In this document: one piece after another, positions 31,486 through 40,153 of the stretch
Position numbering within the stretch: position 1 is the first letter of the stretch
Layout: the number at the start of each line of letters is the position of its first letter
NCBI RefSeq assembly: GCF_030698125.1
Contig: NZ_JAUYNV010000051.1
Location: 47,486-111,485, forward strand
Origin: Methyloversatilis sp.
Lineage (GTDB): Bacteria; Pseudomonadota; Gammaproteobacteria; Burkholderiales; Rhodocyclaceae
DNA: 64,000 nt
Direction: 5' to 3'
Position numbers and translations under genes: made by a program
The notes under the pieces: generated by a model
Database searches by the model: none
What the model saw: the letters and a program-made list of their open reading frames with translations, nothing else
What the model was told of the DNA's origin: nothing

Positions 31486-32342
31486 ACAAACCATTCTCGC
31501 TGCGCATCTTCGTCGCCGACGGCGACCCGGACGGACTGCGCGTGGTGGAGCGTTCGAACTGGATCGGCAAGGCGTTGATGTTTCCGCGCGCTCTGCTGCC
31601 CCAGGTGAAGCAGCGCGATGAACTGAAGCAGACCGGTGTCTATCTGCTGCTCGGTCCGCGTGAGGATGGCGAGGGAGAGCTGCTCTACATCGGCGAAGGC
31701 GACCCGGTGCGCCCGCGGCTCGAAAGTCACTATGTACAGAAGGACTTCTGGACTCGCGCCATCTGCTTCATCGCGGCGCCGGGGCAGCTCAACAAGGCGC
31801 ACGTGCAGTTTCTCGAAGCCCACCTGATCCGCCTGGCGAAAGCGGCTCGCCGCGTACCACTGGACAACGCGACCCAGCCCCTCGAATCCAGTCTGTCGGA
31901 AGCGGACCGGGCAGACATGATGGTGTTTCTGGAGAACATGCTGGAGATGCTGCCGGTGATGGGCGTTCATGCGTTTGAATCGAGCCCCGCGCCGATAGGC
32001 AGGAAAGAGGTGCTGCTGACCTGCAATGCCAAAGGCGTTCTGGCGACCGGGTTCGAGTCCAGCCAGGGCTTCGTCGTGAAGGCGGGTTCCCAGGCGGTGG
32101 TCGCAGTGACCCCGAGTTTTCAGCAGATGCGCCGGTCGAGCGATCTGCGCCGGGAGCTGATCGAGAACGGCGCGCTCGCTCGTGAAGGCGATGCGTACCG
32201 CTTCACCCAGGACTATGTATTCAGCTCGCCATCATCCGCGTCAGACATGGTGCTCGGAACGTGTTCCAACGGCCGACTGATGTGGAAGGACGTGCAGGGC
32301 CGGACCTTGAAGGAGTGGCAGGCCGAACAGGCGTCGGTCTGA
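31482..32342 (+). CDS. GIY-YIG nuclease family protein (with C-terminal DUF4357-like part)
   Basis: 286 aa. The GIY-YIG core is visible as GVYLLLGPRE, then LLYIGEGDPVRPRLESHY; the GIY element is GVY and the YIG element is intact. A later FLEAHLIRLAK supplies the catalytic Glu. The C-terminal third (GVLATGFESSQGFVVKAGSQAVV, then LRRELIENGALAREG, and YVFSSPSSASDMVLG) matches the DUF4357 domain often attached to such nucleases. GAGGA precedes the ATG by 7 bp. It is translationally coupled to the broken rhuM copy and may be part of the R-M locus. Confidence 0.87.
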   Translation: MNKPFSLRIFVADGDPDGLRVVERSNWIGKALMFPRALLPQVKQRDELKQTGVYLLLGPREDGEGELLYIGEGDPVRPRLESHYVQKDFWTRAICFIAAPGQLNKAHVQFLEAHLIRLAKAARRVPLDNATQPLESSLSEADRADMMVFLENMLEMLPVMGVHAFESSPAPIGRKEVLLTCNAKGVLATGFESSQGFVVKAGSQAVVAVTPSFQQMRRSSDLRRELIENGALAREGDAYRFTQDYVFSSPSSASDMVLGTCSNGRLMWKDVQGRTLKEWQAEQASV

Positions 32343-32578
32343 TCGGGGTGGGGCGCCGATTACTACAGTTCTCATTGGGCGTCCCCACCGCCATCGTACG
32401 TTGCTGGCCGGCGACGCCTCGCGCGCGGCCACACTGCGCCGTTGCAGTGCGCAACGCACCCAAAGCGGGCAAATTTCACACACGCGCCCATTGATTCATA
32501 AGGATTTTCCCTCTGGCATGGTTGATGCACCGCAACACGCGGTGCTGCACATCCCCACTGACCAGAAGGAGCGTCCGC

Positions 32579-34066
32579 ATGTCGAGCTGTACTCATCCCG
32601 CACATCAGCACTGCAGTTTCTGTGATGCAAAAGGCCGCCTGACGGTACAGGTCGATGGCAACGGCGAGGCGGCGCTCGATACGCCGGCGCCGCCGGATCC
32701 TTCGCGGCGCGGCTTGCTGAAGGGTTCGCTGGCGGCCGGCTTCGGCACGCTGAGCGCCGGCTGGGTTGGCTCGGCAATGGCCAAGGATGCGGCCACCGGC
32801 ACGATGAAGGCGGTCAATCACTATTACATCGCGGCCAGCGCCGACACGGTGCACTGGGGTTACTTCAGCAAGTCGCTCAAGCCGCAGGTGACGGTCGAGC
32901 CGGGTGATTTCGTCACCATCGAAACGCTGACCCACCACGCGGGCGACGATTTCGACCGCATGATCAAGGGCGATGCGGGCGCGGAAAGCGTCTTCTACTG
33001 GGACAAGAAGAAGAAGGGGGTCATCCGCCGCGGTGCCGGGCCGATGGACGCCAGCCTGTTCGGGCGCGGCGCGGGTGAAGGTCTCGGTGTACACATATGC
33101 ACCGGGCCGGTGTTCGTGAAGGGCGCGGAAGAGGGTGACGTGCTCGAGGTGCGCATCGTCGACGTCACGCCGAGGCCGAGCGCCAACCCGAAGTACAAGG
33201 GCAAGAGCTTCGGGGTCAATGCCGCGGCCTGGTGGGGCTTCCACTTCAAGGAACTGATCACCGAGCCGAAGGAACGCGAAGTCATCACGATCTACGAGAT
33301 CGATGCCAGCAGCGAGAAGAACTGGGCGCAGGCGGTGTACAACTTCCAGTGGACACCGCAGACCGACCCGTTCGGCGTGGTGCACAAGACGATCGACTAC
33401 CCGGGCGTGGTTGTCGACCACTCGACGATCAAGGAAAATCACGGCGTGCTGAAGAACGTGCGCGTGCCGACGCGGCCGCACTTCGGCGTGACCGGCGTGG
33501 CGCCGAAGGAAGCCGACATGGTCGATTCCATCCCGCCCAGCTATACCGGCGGCAACATCGACAACTGGCGCATCGGCAAGGGCGCAACGATGTACTACCC
33601 GGTCGCCGTGAAGGGCGCGCTGTTTTCGGTCGGCGACCCGCACTCCGGTCAGGGCGACTCCGAACTGTGCGGCACGGCCATCGAATGTTCGCTGACCGGC
33701 ACCTTCCAGTTCATCCTGCACAAGAAGGCCGACCTCGCCGGCACCGCACTCGAAAAGCTCGCCTACCCGCTGCTCGAAACGCCTGACGAATGGGTGATCC
33801 ACGGCTTCAGCTTCGCCAACTACCTGGCCGAACTGGGCGACAAGGCGCAGAGCGACATCTACGCCAAATCGTCGGTCGACCTCGCACTGAAGGACGCCTT
33901 CCGCAAGAGCCGCGCCTTCCTGATGGACACGCAGAAGCTCACCGAGGACGAAGCGATTTCGCTGCTGTCGGTCGGCGTCGACTTCGCCGTGACCCAGGTG
34001 GTGGATGGCAACTGGGGCGTGCACGCGGTGATCAGGAAGGCGCTGTTCTCAGGCGGCAGTCTGTAG
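32579..34066 (+). CDS. fmdA: Acetamidase/formamidase family protein with Tat-type signal
   Basis: 495 aa. The body matches the acetamidase/formamidase family, amide hydrolases that release ammonia: VEPGDFVTIETLTHHAG, GPVFVKGAEEGDVLEVRIVDV, and later GDPHSGQGDSELCGTAIEC. Unusually, the first 60 residues hold a Cys/His-rich start (SSCTHPAHQHCSFCDAKG) and then a twin-arginine-like signal SRRGLLKGSLAAGFGTL followed by AMA, a plausible signal peptidase site. The enzyme would then act in the periplasm. AAGGAG lies 7 bp before the ATG. The 236-bp gap upstream holds no gene. Confidence 0.85.
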   Translation: MSSCTHPAHQHCSFCDAKGRLTVQVDGNGEAALDTPAPPDPSRRGLLKGSLAAGFGTLSAGWVGSAMAKDAATGTMKAVNHYYIAASADTVHWGYFSKSLKPQVTVEPGDFVTIETLTHHAGDDFDRMIKGDAGAESVFYWDKKKKGVIRRGAGPMDASLFGRGAGEGLGVHICTGPVFVKGAEEGDVLEVRIVDVTPRPSANPKYKGKSFGVNAAAWWGFHFKELITEPKEREVITIYEIDASSEKNWAQAVYNFQWTPQTDPFGVVHKTIDYPGVVVDHSTIKENHGVLKNVRVPTRPHFGVTGVAPKEADMVDSIPPSYTGGNIDNWRIGKGATMYYPVAVKGALFSVGDPHSGQGDSELCGTAIECSLTGTFQFILHKKADLAGTALEKLAYPLLETPDEWVIHGFSFANYLAELGDKAQSDIYAKSSVDLALKDAFRKSRAFLMDTQKLTEDEAISLLSVGVDFAVTQVVDGNWGVHAVIRKALFSGGSL

Positions 34067-34121
34067 GAGCTGGACTTGTGGGAGCGGCGACCCCGCCGCT
34101 CCCACAAGTCCAGCTCCTACA
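34062..34121. repeat. Perfect 28-bp palindrome (REP-like / terminator-like)
   Basis: Arms at 34062-34089 and 34094-34121 are exact complements over 28 bp, with a 4-nt loop ACCC. The outer end is TGTAGGAGC. It starts inside the stop codon region of fmdA. The GTAGGAGC edge is shared with the inverted repeat at 49079-49166, so it is probably a member of a dispersed palindromic family. It may also serve as a terminator, though no T-tract follows. Confidence 0.8.
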
Positions 34122-34187
34122 TTGGCCGCCGTCGTGTCCGGCGCAGGCAGTCATTGCAGTTTTCGACAAGACAGCGCCGCGGGGCCC

Positions 34188-35087
34188 GTGCAGACTGGCA
34201 AGCCCTCTCATCCCGTGTCCCGTGTCGTGCTCGCCGTCATCGCCCCTGCCCTGTTCGTCGTCGTCTGGTCCACCGGCTTCATCGTTGCGCGGGCGATCGA
34301 CGGCGTGGCCGATCCGGCGCTGTTCCTGCTCGCCCGTTTCACGCTGACCACACTCATGTACGCCGCCATCGCCGGCGCGCTGCGTGTCGCCTGGCCGGCG
34401 CGCAACCAGTGGCCCAAGCACCTGCTGGCCGGTGCGCTGCTGCAGGGCGTCTACATGGGCGGCGGCTATTGGGCGGTGGCGCACGGGTTGTCGCCGGCGG
34501 TGATGGCGCTGCTGGCCACGCTGCAGCCGATGTTCACCGCCCTGATCGCGCAGCGCCTGTTCGACGAACCGCCGGGCCGCCATTTCTGGGCAGGTTTGCT
34601 GGCCGGCGCGCTGGGGGTCGTGCTGGTGCTGGCGCCGCGGCTGGCCGGCGTGGGCCCGGAGGCGTTGTCGCCGCTGGTCGTCGGGGTGGCGTTGGTCGCC
34701 GTGGCCGGCATCACCGCCGGCACGCTGGTGCAGAAAAGCTCGATCGCCGCCGCCGACCTGTTCAGTTCGAGTGCGATCCAGAATGCCGGGGGCGCGCTGG
34801 TCTGTCTGGTCGTCGCGCTGGCGCTCGGTGAGTCGTTATGGGTGCCCGGTCCGGCACTGTGGGCGGCACTGGCGTGGGCGGTGTTCGGCCTGTCGGCCAT
34901 CGGCAGCACGCTGCTGGTGTGGATGGTGCGCCGGGGCTCGGCAGCGAAGGTCAGCGTGCTGGTGCTGCTGGCCCCGCCGCTGGCCGCGGTGCAGGCCGCC
35001 CTGCTGTTCGGCGAGCGGCTGGCGCCGCTGCAGATGGCCGGTTTCGCGCTGGCGCTGGGCGGCGTGCTACTGTGCCGGCGTCGCTGA
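34188..35087 (+). CDS. EamA/DMT-family transporter
   Basis: About 299 aa with roughly ten hydrophobic segments, the EamA duplicate 5+5 layout. The first segment VVLAVIAPALFVVVWSTGFIVAR and the GGGYWAVAHGLSPAVMALLATLQPMFTAL stretch are typical. Such proteins export metabolites; the substrate is unknown. Start codons are non-ATG (GTG 34188 or GTG 34215; TTG 34122 is possible), and the choice is uncertain. The AraC gene follows after 10 bp, suggesting a regulator-exporter unit. Confidence 0.82.
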   Translation: MQTGKPSHPVSRVVLAVIAPALFVVVWSTGFIVARAIDGVADPALFLLARFTLTTLMYAAIAGALRVAWPARNQWPKHLLAGALLQGVYMGGGYWAVAHGLSPAVMALLATLQPMFTALIAQRLFDEPPGRHFWAGLLAGALGVVLVLAPRLAGVGPEALSPLVVGVALVAVAGITAGTLVQKSSIAAADLFSSSAIQNAGGALVCLVVALALGESLWVPGPALWAALAWAVFGLSAIGSTLLVWMVRRGSAAKVSVLVLLAPPLAAVQAALLFGERLAPLQMAGFALALGGVLLCRRR

Positions 35088-35097
35088 AGGCCCTGTC

Positions 35098-35865
35098 ATG
35101 CACGCCACCGATCCCAACGTCGATACCCGCTGCTACGCGGTCGAGCCCGCGGGGCACGCGCACGATTTCCACCAGGTCGTGCTGGGCGGCGACGGCGGTA
35201 CCGAACTGGAACTCGAGAGCCATCTGCACCGGGTCGATGCCGGCGCCGGCCTGCTGATACCGGCCGGCACCCGGCACGACTACCGCGGGCTGGATGCCGC
35301 CAACCGCCAGCTGGTGGTCGACCTGCCGGCCGCCTCGGTCGCCTTGCCGGCCTCGCTGTTCCGGCGTCCGCGCGCCTTCGTCATCGACGCGCCCCTGCGC
35401 CGGCGCGTGCAGCCGCTGCTCGGCCTGGCCGGCGAGCGCGTGTCGCGTCCGCGTCACTGGCTGCTGGCCACCCGCTTTGCCGATGACCTGGCGCACCGCC
35501 TGCACGCCGCCCCGGCAAACGACGACGCGCGCCATTTTCCGGTCGCCCGCATCGACGCCTGGCTGCGCCGCCACGCCGGCGACGCCCCGTCGCTGAAGGA
35601 TCTGGCTGCGTGCTTCGGCTACGGCCCGCGCCGCTTCCATGATTTGTTCGTCGATGCCTTCGGCGAAGCGCCGCACCGTTACCTGACCCGCTTGCGTCTG
35701 GACGCCGCGCTCGCCCTGCTCGACGACCGGTCGCGTTCGCTCGGCGACATCGCGCTCGACACCGGTTTCGCCGACCAGAGCACCTTCACCCGCCGCTTCA
35801 CGCAGCGCTTCGGCCTGCCGCCCGGTCACTGGCGACGGGCGGCTTGCGCCCGCCCCGGTCACTGA
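35098..35865 (+). CDS. AraC-family transcriptional regulator
   Basis: 255 aa. The N-terminal cupin-like sensor (DFHQVVLGGDGGTELELES, then GAGLLIPAGTRHDYRG) is followed by two C-terminal helix-turn-helix motifs: SLKDLAACFGYGPRRFHDLFVDAFGEAPHRYLTRLRLDAALALL and SLGDIALDTGFADQSTFTRRFTQRFGLPPGHWRR. The start ATG 35098 has AAGG 7 bp upstream. The likely target is the adjacent exporter gene, by position only. Confidence 0.9.
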   Translation: MHATDPNVDTRCYAVEPAGHAHDFHQVVLGGDGGTELELESHLHRVDAGAGLLIPAGTRHDYRGLDAANRQLVVDLPAASVALPASLFRRPRAFVIDAPLRRRVQPLLGLAGERVSRPRHWLLATRFADDLAHRLHAAPANDDARHFPVARIDAWLRRHAGDAPSLKDLAACFGYGPRRFHDLFVDAFGEAPHRYLTRLRLDAALALLDDRSRSLGDIALDTGFADQSTFTRRFTQRFGLPPGHWRRAACARPGH

Positions 35866-36000
35866 CCGCATCCAGCTTCGGAACTGCGCGTGGCGCCTTG
35901 CGTTGACGGCAGGGCGTGCCGGCCAGGCGGCGGCCCACCCGTGACCCCTGCACGCATACACGTCTATCATGCTCGATGTTTCGTGCCGTCATCCTGAAGC

Positions 36001-37860
36001 ATGGCCACGCTCATTCCTTCATACAGCGCCTGCGCTTCCCGCATGCAGGCGGGCGAACGACGTTTTGCGCAGCGTCTCGCAGACAAGCTCGAAGACGACT
36101 ACCTGTGCTGGTACGACATGCCGGTCGGCGCCCGCCGACGCTACTCGGACTTCATCGTCCTGCACCCCCGCCGCGGCCTGTTGCTGCTGGAGGTGAAGGA
36201 CTGGCGCCTGGCCACCCTGCAGTCCATCGACCGCGTATCCGTGCAGCTGCTGACCGAGGCCGGACCGAGGGTGGTGAGCAATCCGCTGGAGCAGGTCAGG
36301 CAGTGCGCCTATCAGCTGATCGGCGATCTGGAGCGCGATCCGCAACTCGTGCAGCAGGAGGGGCGACATCGCGGCAAGCTTGTATTGCCGTGGGGCTATG
36401 GCGTTGTGCTCAGCGGCATGACGCGCAAGCAGTTCGACGGCACCGATCTGGGCGACGTACTGCCGCCCCATCGCGTGATCTGCGCCGACGAAATGCGCGA
36501 GGCGAGCGACGCCGAAGCCTTCCAGCAGCAGCTGTGGAACATGTTCGACGTGAGCTTCCCGCAAAGCCTCACGCTGCCGCAGATCGACCGCATACGCTGG
36601 CATCTGTTTCCGGAGGTGCGCATCGGACATCAGCAGGCCGATCTTTTTGCCGCAGCGGACGGCGACGCAGCGGACGACAGCGTGTTGCCGGATCTCGTCA
36701 AGGTGATGGACATGCAGCAGGAGCTGCTGGCGCGCAGCCTGGGTGAGGGGCACCGCGTCATCCATGGCGTGGCCGGTTCGGGCAAGACGCTCATCCTCGG
36801 CTACCGCTGCCTGCATCTGGCCCGCGTGCTCGCCAGGCCCATTCTCGTGCTCTGCTACAACATCGCGCTGGCGGCGCGCCTGCGCGATCTCATCGCCACC
36901 CGCGGTCTGGCCGACAAGGTGAGCGTGTACCACTTCCACGACTGGTGCAGCGAACAGTTGCGGACCTATCACGTCGAGCGCCCCGCGGCGGGGCGGGACT
37001 ATTTCGATCGTGTCGTGTCCGCCGTGATCGCCGCTGTCGACAAGGGTGTCATCCCGCGCGGTCAGTACGGTGCCGTGATGATCGACGAGGGGCATGACTT
37101 CGCGCCGGAATGGTTGCGCCTCGTCGTCGGCATGGTCGATCCGGACACCAACGCCTTCCTGATGCTGTATGACGACGCGCAGTCCATCTACGGCAAGCGC
37201 GGCGGTCTGGACTTCAGTCTGTCCAGCGTGGGCATACAGGCACGCGGCCGCAGCACGGTGCTCAAGCTCAACTACCGCAACACGGAGGACGTGATCCGCT
37301 TCGCCTACGATTTCGCGCGCGCCTACCTGACCGCGGCGGATGCCGACGACGACCACGTGCCGCTGCTTGAACCGCAGTCGAGCGGCCGTCGCGGACCGCC
37401 GCCGGTGCTGCGCATCCTCGAGTCGGAGGGCGAGGAAATGGCGCTCATCACGCGCACGCTGAAGAAGATGCATGCGGAACGTGGCGTGGCCTGGGCCGAC
37501 ATGTGCATCGCCTGCCCCGACACGTACATCGGCGATCGTCTTCATCGCTATCTGAAGGCCGCATCGATTCCGGTGCACTGGCTGTCCGACTCGCAATCGA
37601 AGCGCCGCTTCAGACCGTCCGAGGACACGGTGAAGCTCATGACCATGCACAGCAGCAAGGGGCTGGAATTTCCGTTCATGGTCGTGTGCGGCGCCCACAC
37701 CCTGCCGCGGGCGGAAGACGACGCGGACCGCGTGGCGGCCGACGCCAAGCTGCTGTACGTCGCCATGACGCGTTCGACCGAGCGCCTGCTGGTGACGGCC
37801 TCCGCCGAACGGGGATTCGCTGCGCGTCTGAAGGCCATGCAGGGCGGCGCGGGCCTTTAA
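36001..37860 (+). CDS. NERD-domain superfamily I helicase
   Basis: 619 aa. The N-terminal NERD nuclease-related domain spans about residues 15-130 (RRYSDFIVLHPRRGLLLLEVKDW, giving D...ExK). The UvrD-like motor has Walker A HGVAGSGKTLILGYR, Walker B VMIDEGHDFAPEW, motif III YDDAQSIYGKR, LKLNYRNTEDVI, motif V MTMHSSKGLEFPFMVVCGA, and motif VI LLYVAMTRSTERLLVTA. It is probably DNA-directed; NERD helicases are frequent in accessory regions. It converges on the distal GAPDH-like gene. A partial, diverged copy of its 3' coding part lies at 38902-39033. Confidence 0.9.
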   Translation: MATLIPSYSACASRMQAGERRFAQRLADKLEDDYLCWYDMPVGARRRYSDFIVLHPRRGLLLLEVKDWRLATLQSIDRVSVQLLTEAGPRVVSNPLEQVRQCAYQLIGDLERDPQLVQQEGRHRGKLVLPWGYGVVLSGMTRKQFDGTDLGDVLPPHRVICADEMREASDAEAFQQQLWNMFDVSFPQSLTLPQIDRIRWHLFPEVRIGHQQADLFAAADGDAADDSVLPDLVKVMDMQQELLARSLGEGHRVIHGVAGSGKTLILGYRCLHLARVLARPILVLCYNIALAARLRDLIATRGLADKVSVYHFHDWCSEQLRTYHVERPAAGRDYFDRVVSAVIAAVDKGVIPRGQYGAVMIDEGHDFAPEWLRLVVGMVDPDTNAFLMLYDDAQSIYGKRGGLDFSLSSVGIQARGRSTVLKLNYRNTEDVIRFAYDFARAYLTAADADDDHVPLLEPQSSGRRGPPPVLRILESEGEEMALITRTLKKMHAERGVAWADMCIACPDTYIGDRLHRYLKAASIPVHWLSDSQSKRRFRPSEDTVKLMTMHSSKGLEFPFMVVCGAHTLPRAEDDADRVAADAKLLYVAMTRSTERLLVTASAERGFAARLKAMQGGAGL

Positions 37861-37942
37861 AGAAGCAGGTCGCGGTCTGCCCTTGCGCGACGGGCGCGAT
37901 CCGGATGGGCGCAGCTTTGCCATCGGCGCCGGCCCGGGCAGG

Positions 37943-38779
37943 TCAGACGCGCGCCATCACCTCCAGCGTGTCGACCAGCCGGCGCGCGTAGCCCAGTTCG
38001 CTGCGGTAGCCGGCGCACACCTTGACGACGCGGCCCGACACCCGGGTCAGCGCCGCCTGAAAGAGGCAGGAATGCATGTCGGCCGCGCCGGATCTGCCGG
38101 CGACCGGGCCGTCGCAGTAACGCAGCAATTCGCCGTAGGCGCCGAAGCTGGCGCACTGGATGAGCGCATTCACTTCTTCCACGCTGGTTTCGCGCCCGGC
38201 GGCGAACACCATGCCGAGCAGCACCAGATCGCAGTCCGGCACATGCACCGGCGGTGTTTCGTCGAGCGCGCCCGGCAGGCGTGGCAGCACCTGCTGCAGC
38301 TGTGCGGCCACGCTGCCTGCGCGCTCACAGGCGACGCCGGCGCAGTGCTGCGCGTCATGCATCGGCCTGATGACGGCGTATTCGATGCCCAGCGCGTATT
38401 GCAGCAGTCGTGCCACCGGCGCGATGCCGTGGGTGGCACTGCATGCGCCGTGCAGCAGGCGATGCGAGCCGTCGATCCGCATGTGATTCACGCCGAACAC
38501 CACCATGCCGTCGAAGGCGAAGCCGCCGGCCGGCGCGCCGCACAGTACCTTGGTGGCGCCCGCTGCAAGGTGCCGTCGCGGGTCGCCGCCCGAACAATCG
38601 AGCACGATGTCGACGCCGTGTTTGCCCCAGGCGGGCGTCGCCTCGCCAGCGGCATCGTCGCGCGTCGCCACGCTGACCAGTTCCAGTCCGCCGTTGGCGC
38701 AGAAAGCCGGGTGCGTGCAGATCGCCGCCCGCGCGTCGCGCGCGGTGCGTCCGTAGCCGTCGATGGCGATCCGCCTCAT
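37943..38779 (-). CDS. GAPDH-like protein lacking the catalytic cysteine, distal copy
   Basis: 278 aa against about 335 for GAPDH. The GAPDH skeleton is recognisable: IAIDGYGRTAR (for INGFGRIGR), [41 protein letters not shown] (for NASCTTNCLAPVAK), [37 protein letters not shown]. The position of the catalytic Cys is Ser, with a Cys one residue earlier. The N-terminal segment between the first strand-helix unit and VDIVLD is much shorter. Normal GAPDH activity is unlikely; a structural or regulatory role, or decay, is possible. It is the last gene of the cbb cluster. Confidence 0.75.
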   Translation of the reverse strand: MRRIAIDGYGRTARDARAAICTHPAFCANGGLELVSVATRDDAAGEATPAWGKHGVDIVLDCSGGDPRRHLAAGATKVLCGAPAGGFAFDGMVVFGVNHMRIDGSHRLLHGACSATHGIAPVARLLQYALGIEYAVIRPMHDAQHCAGVACERAGSVAAQLQQVLPRLPGALDETPPVHVPDCDLVLLGMVFAAGRETSVEEVNALIQCASFGAYGELLRYCDGPVAGRSGAADMHSCLFQAALTRVSGRVVKVCAGYRSELGYARRLVDTLEVMARV

Positions 38780-38856
38780 GTCGTACCCGCGCCGGACGGG
38801 CCCGTAATCGAAATGATGGGATGCCTGACCGACATGAAAACCTCGCGATGACTTTA

Positions 38857-39062
38857 CTCATCGACATAGCGTGCGACCGCCGGTTCCCGGAAGCGGCTGT
38901 TCAGCCGTCCCGAGACACGGTGAAGCTCATGACCCCGCACAGCCGCAAGGGGCTGGAGTCTCCGTTCGTTGCCGTATGCGGTGCAACCGCCCTTCCGCGG
39001 GTCGAGGACGATCCGGAGCGGGTGGCAGCCGATCGACCGCCGCATCGCGGGCAGGGCCCGCT
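38857..39062. pseudogene. Scar: fbp fragment, helicase fragment and REP half-site
   Basis: Three pieces in 206 bp. On the minus strand, 38857-38901 reads NSRFREPAVARYVDE, matching NSRFWEPAVRRYVDE of cbbF at 44.7 kb. On the plus strand, 38902-39033 reads DTVKLMTPHSRKGLESPF and VCGATALPRVEDDPERVAAD, matching the motif V region of the helicase at 37.6-37.75 kb. At 39044-39062 lies ATCGCGGGCAGGGCCCGCT, identical to most of the right arm of the palindrome at 49143-49166. None of it is a functional gene. Confidence 0.85.
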
Positions 39063-39081
39063 TGTGCGAAAGCAGCAGTGG

Positions 39082-40098
39082 TCAGGCCGCTGCGCGCAAC
39101 ACGATGCGTCCGGCCATGCCGGCGCAGCCGAAGGCTTCGAAGCGGTCGATGCACAGGTCGCGGGCGGCGGCGGTGGCGTCCTTGAGGAATTTGCGCGGGT
39201 CGAATTCTGACGGGTCGCGGGCCATTGCGCGGCGCATGGCGCCGGTCATCGCGAGGCGGATGTCGGTGTCGATGTTCACCTTGCGCACGCCGTGGCGGAT
39301 GCCTTCCTGGATCTCTTCCACCGGCACGCCGTAGGTTTCCTTGATGTCGCCACCGTGCTCGCGGATCACCGCCAGCCAGTCCTGCGGCACGCTGCTCGAT
39401 CCGTGCATCACCAGGTGGGTGTTCGGCAGGCGCGCGTGGATGGCCTTGATGCGGTCGATGGCGAGGATGTCGCCGGTCGGCTTGCGCGAGAACTTGTAGG
39501 CGCCGTGGCTTGTGCCGATGGCGATCGCCAGCGCGTCCACGCCGGTGGCGGCGACGAAGTCGGCGGCCTGTTCCGGGTCGGTCAGCATCTGTTCGTGCGT
39601 CAGCACGCCGGCCGCGCCGACACCGTCTTCTTCGCCGGCGGTACCCGATTCGAGCGAGCCGAGGCAGCCCAGTTCGCCTTCGACCGACACGCCGACCGCG
39701 TGCGCGATATCGACCACGCGGCGTGTCACGTCGATGTTGTAGTCGTAGCTGGCGGGCGTCTTCGCGTCTTCCATCAGCGAGCCGTCCATCATGACGCTGG
39801 TGAAGCCGGAGCGGATCGACTGCACGCATACGGCCGGGCTGGCGCCGTGGTCCTGGTGCATGACGATGGGAATGTCCGGATACATTTCGGCGGCCGCCTC
39901 CACCATCCGGCGCAGGAAGGGCTCGCCGGCGTATTTGCGGGCGCCGGCCGAAGCCTGCAGGATGACCGGCGCATTCACCTTCTGCGCCGCCTGCATGATG
40001 GCCTGGATCTGTTCGAGGTTGTTGATGTTGAACGCCGGTACGCCATAGGCGTGCTCGGCGGCGTGGTCCAGCAGTTGCCGCAGTGAAATCATTGCCAT
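39082..40098 (-). CDS. cbbA: Class II fructose-bisphosphate aldolase (CbbA)
   Basis: Joins dihydroxyacetone phosphate with glyceraldehyde 3-phosphate, and with erythrose 4-phosphate to make sedoheptulose bisphosphate, in the Calvin cycle. 338 aa. Zinc-binding motifs are present: [27 protein letters not shown], then [33 protein letters not shown], and [14 protein letters not shown]. The start [27 protein letters not shown] is typical. Located between the two GAPDH-like genes in the cbb operon. Confidence 0.97.
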   Translation of the reverse strand: MAMISLRQLLDHAAEHAYGVPAFNINNLEQIQAIMQAAQKVNAPVILQASAGARKYAGEPFLRRMVEAAAEMYPDIPIVMHQDHGASPAVCVQSIRSGFTSVMMDGSLMEDAKTPASYDYNIDVTRRVVDIAHAVGVSVEGELGCLGSLESGTAGEEDGVGAAGVLTHEQMLTDPEQAADFVAATGVDALAIAIGTSHGAYKFSRKPTGDILAIDRIKAIHARLPNTHLVMHGSSSVPQDWLAVIREHGGDIKETYGVPVEEIQEGIRHGVRKVNIDTDIRLAMTGAMRRAMARDPSEFDPRKFLKDATAAARDLCIDRFEAFGCAGMAGRIVLRAAA

Positions 40099-40153
40099 GT
40101 GAAACGCCTCCTGATCGGGTTTGTGTGTGTTCTGGAAAGGGGTCCGCTTGCCG

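Noticed and set aside
37943..38779. Treating the GAPDH-like genes as normal gapA/cbbG
   Set aside because: The catalytic cysteine position is Ser or Arg and the first domain is shortened in both copies.
38821..39210. 130-residue open frame in the scar region
   Set aside because: Made of a helicase fragment and antisense of cbbA; not a gene in its own right.
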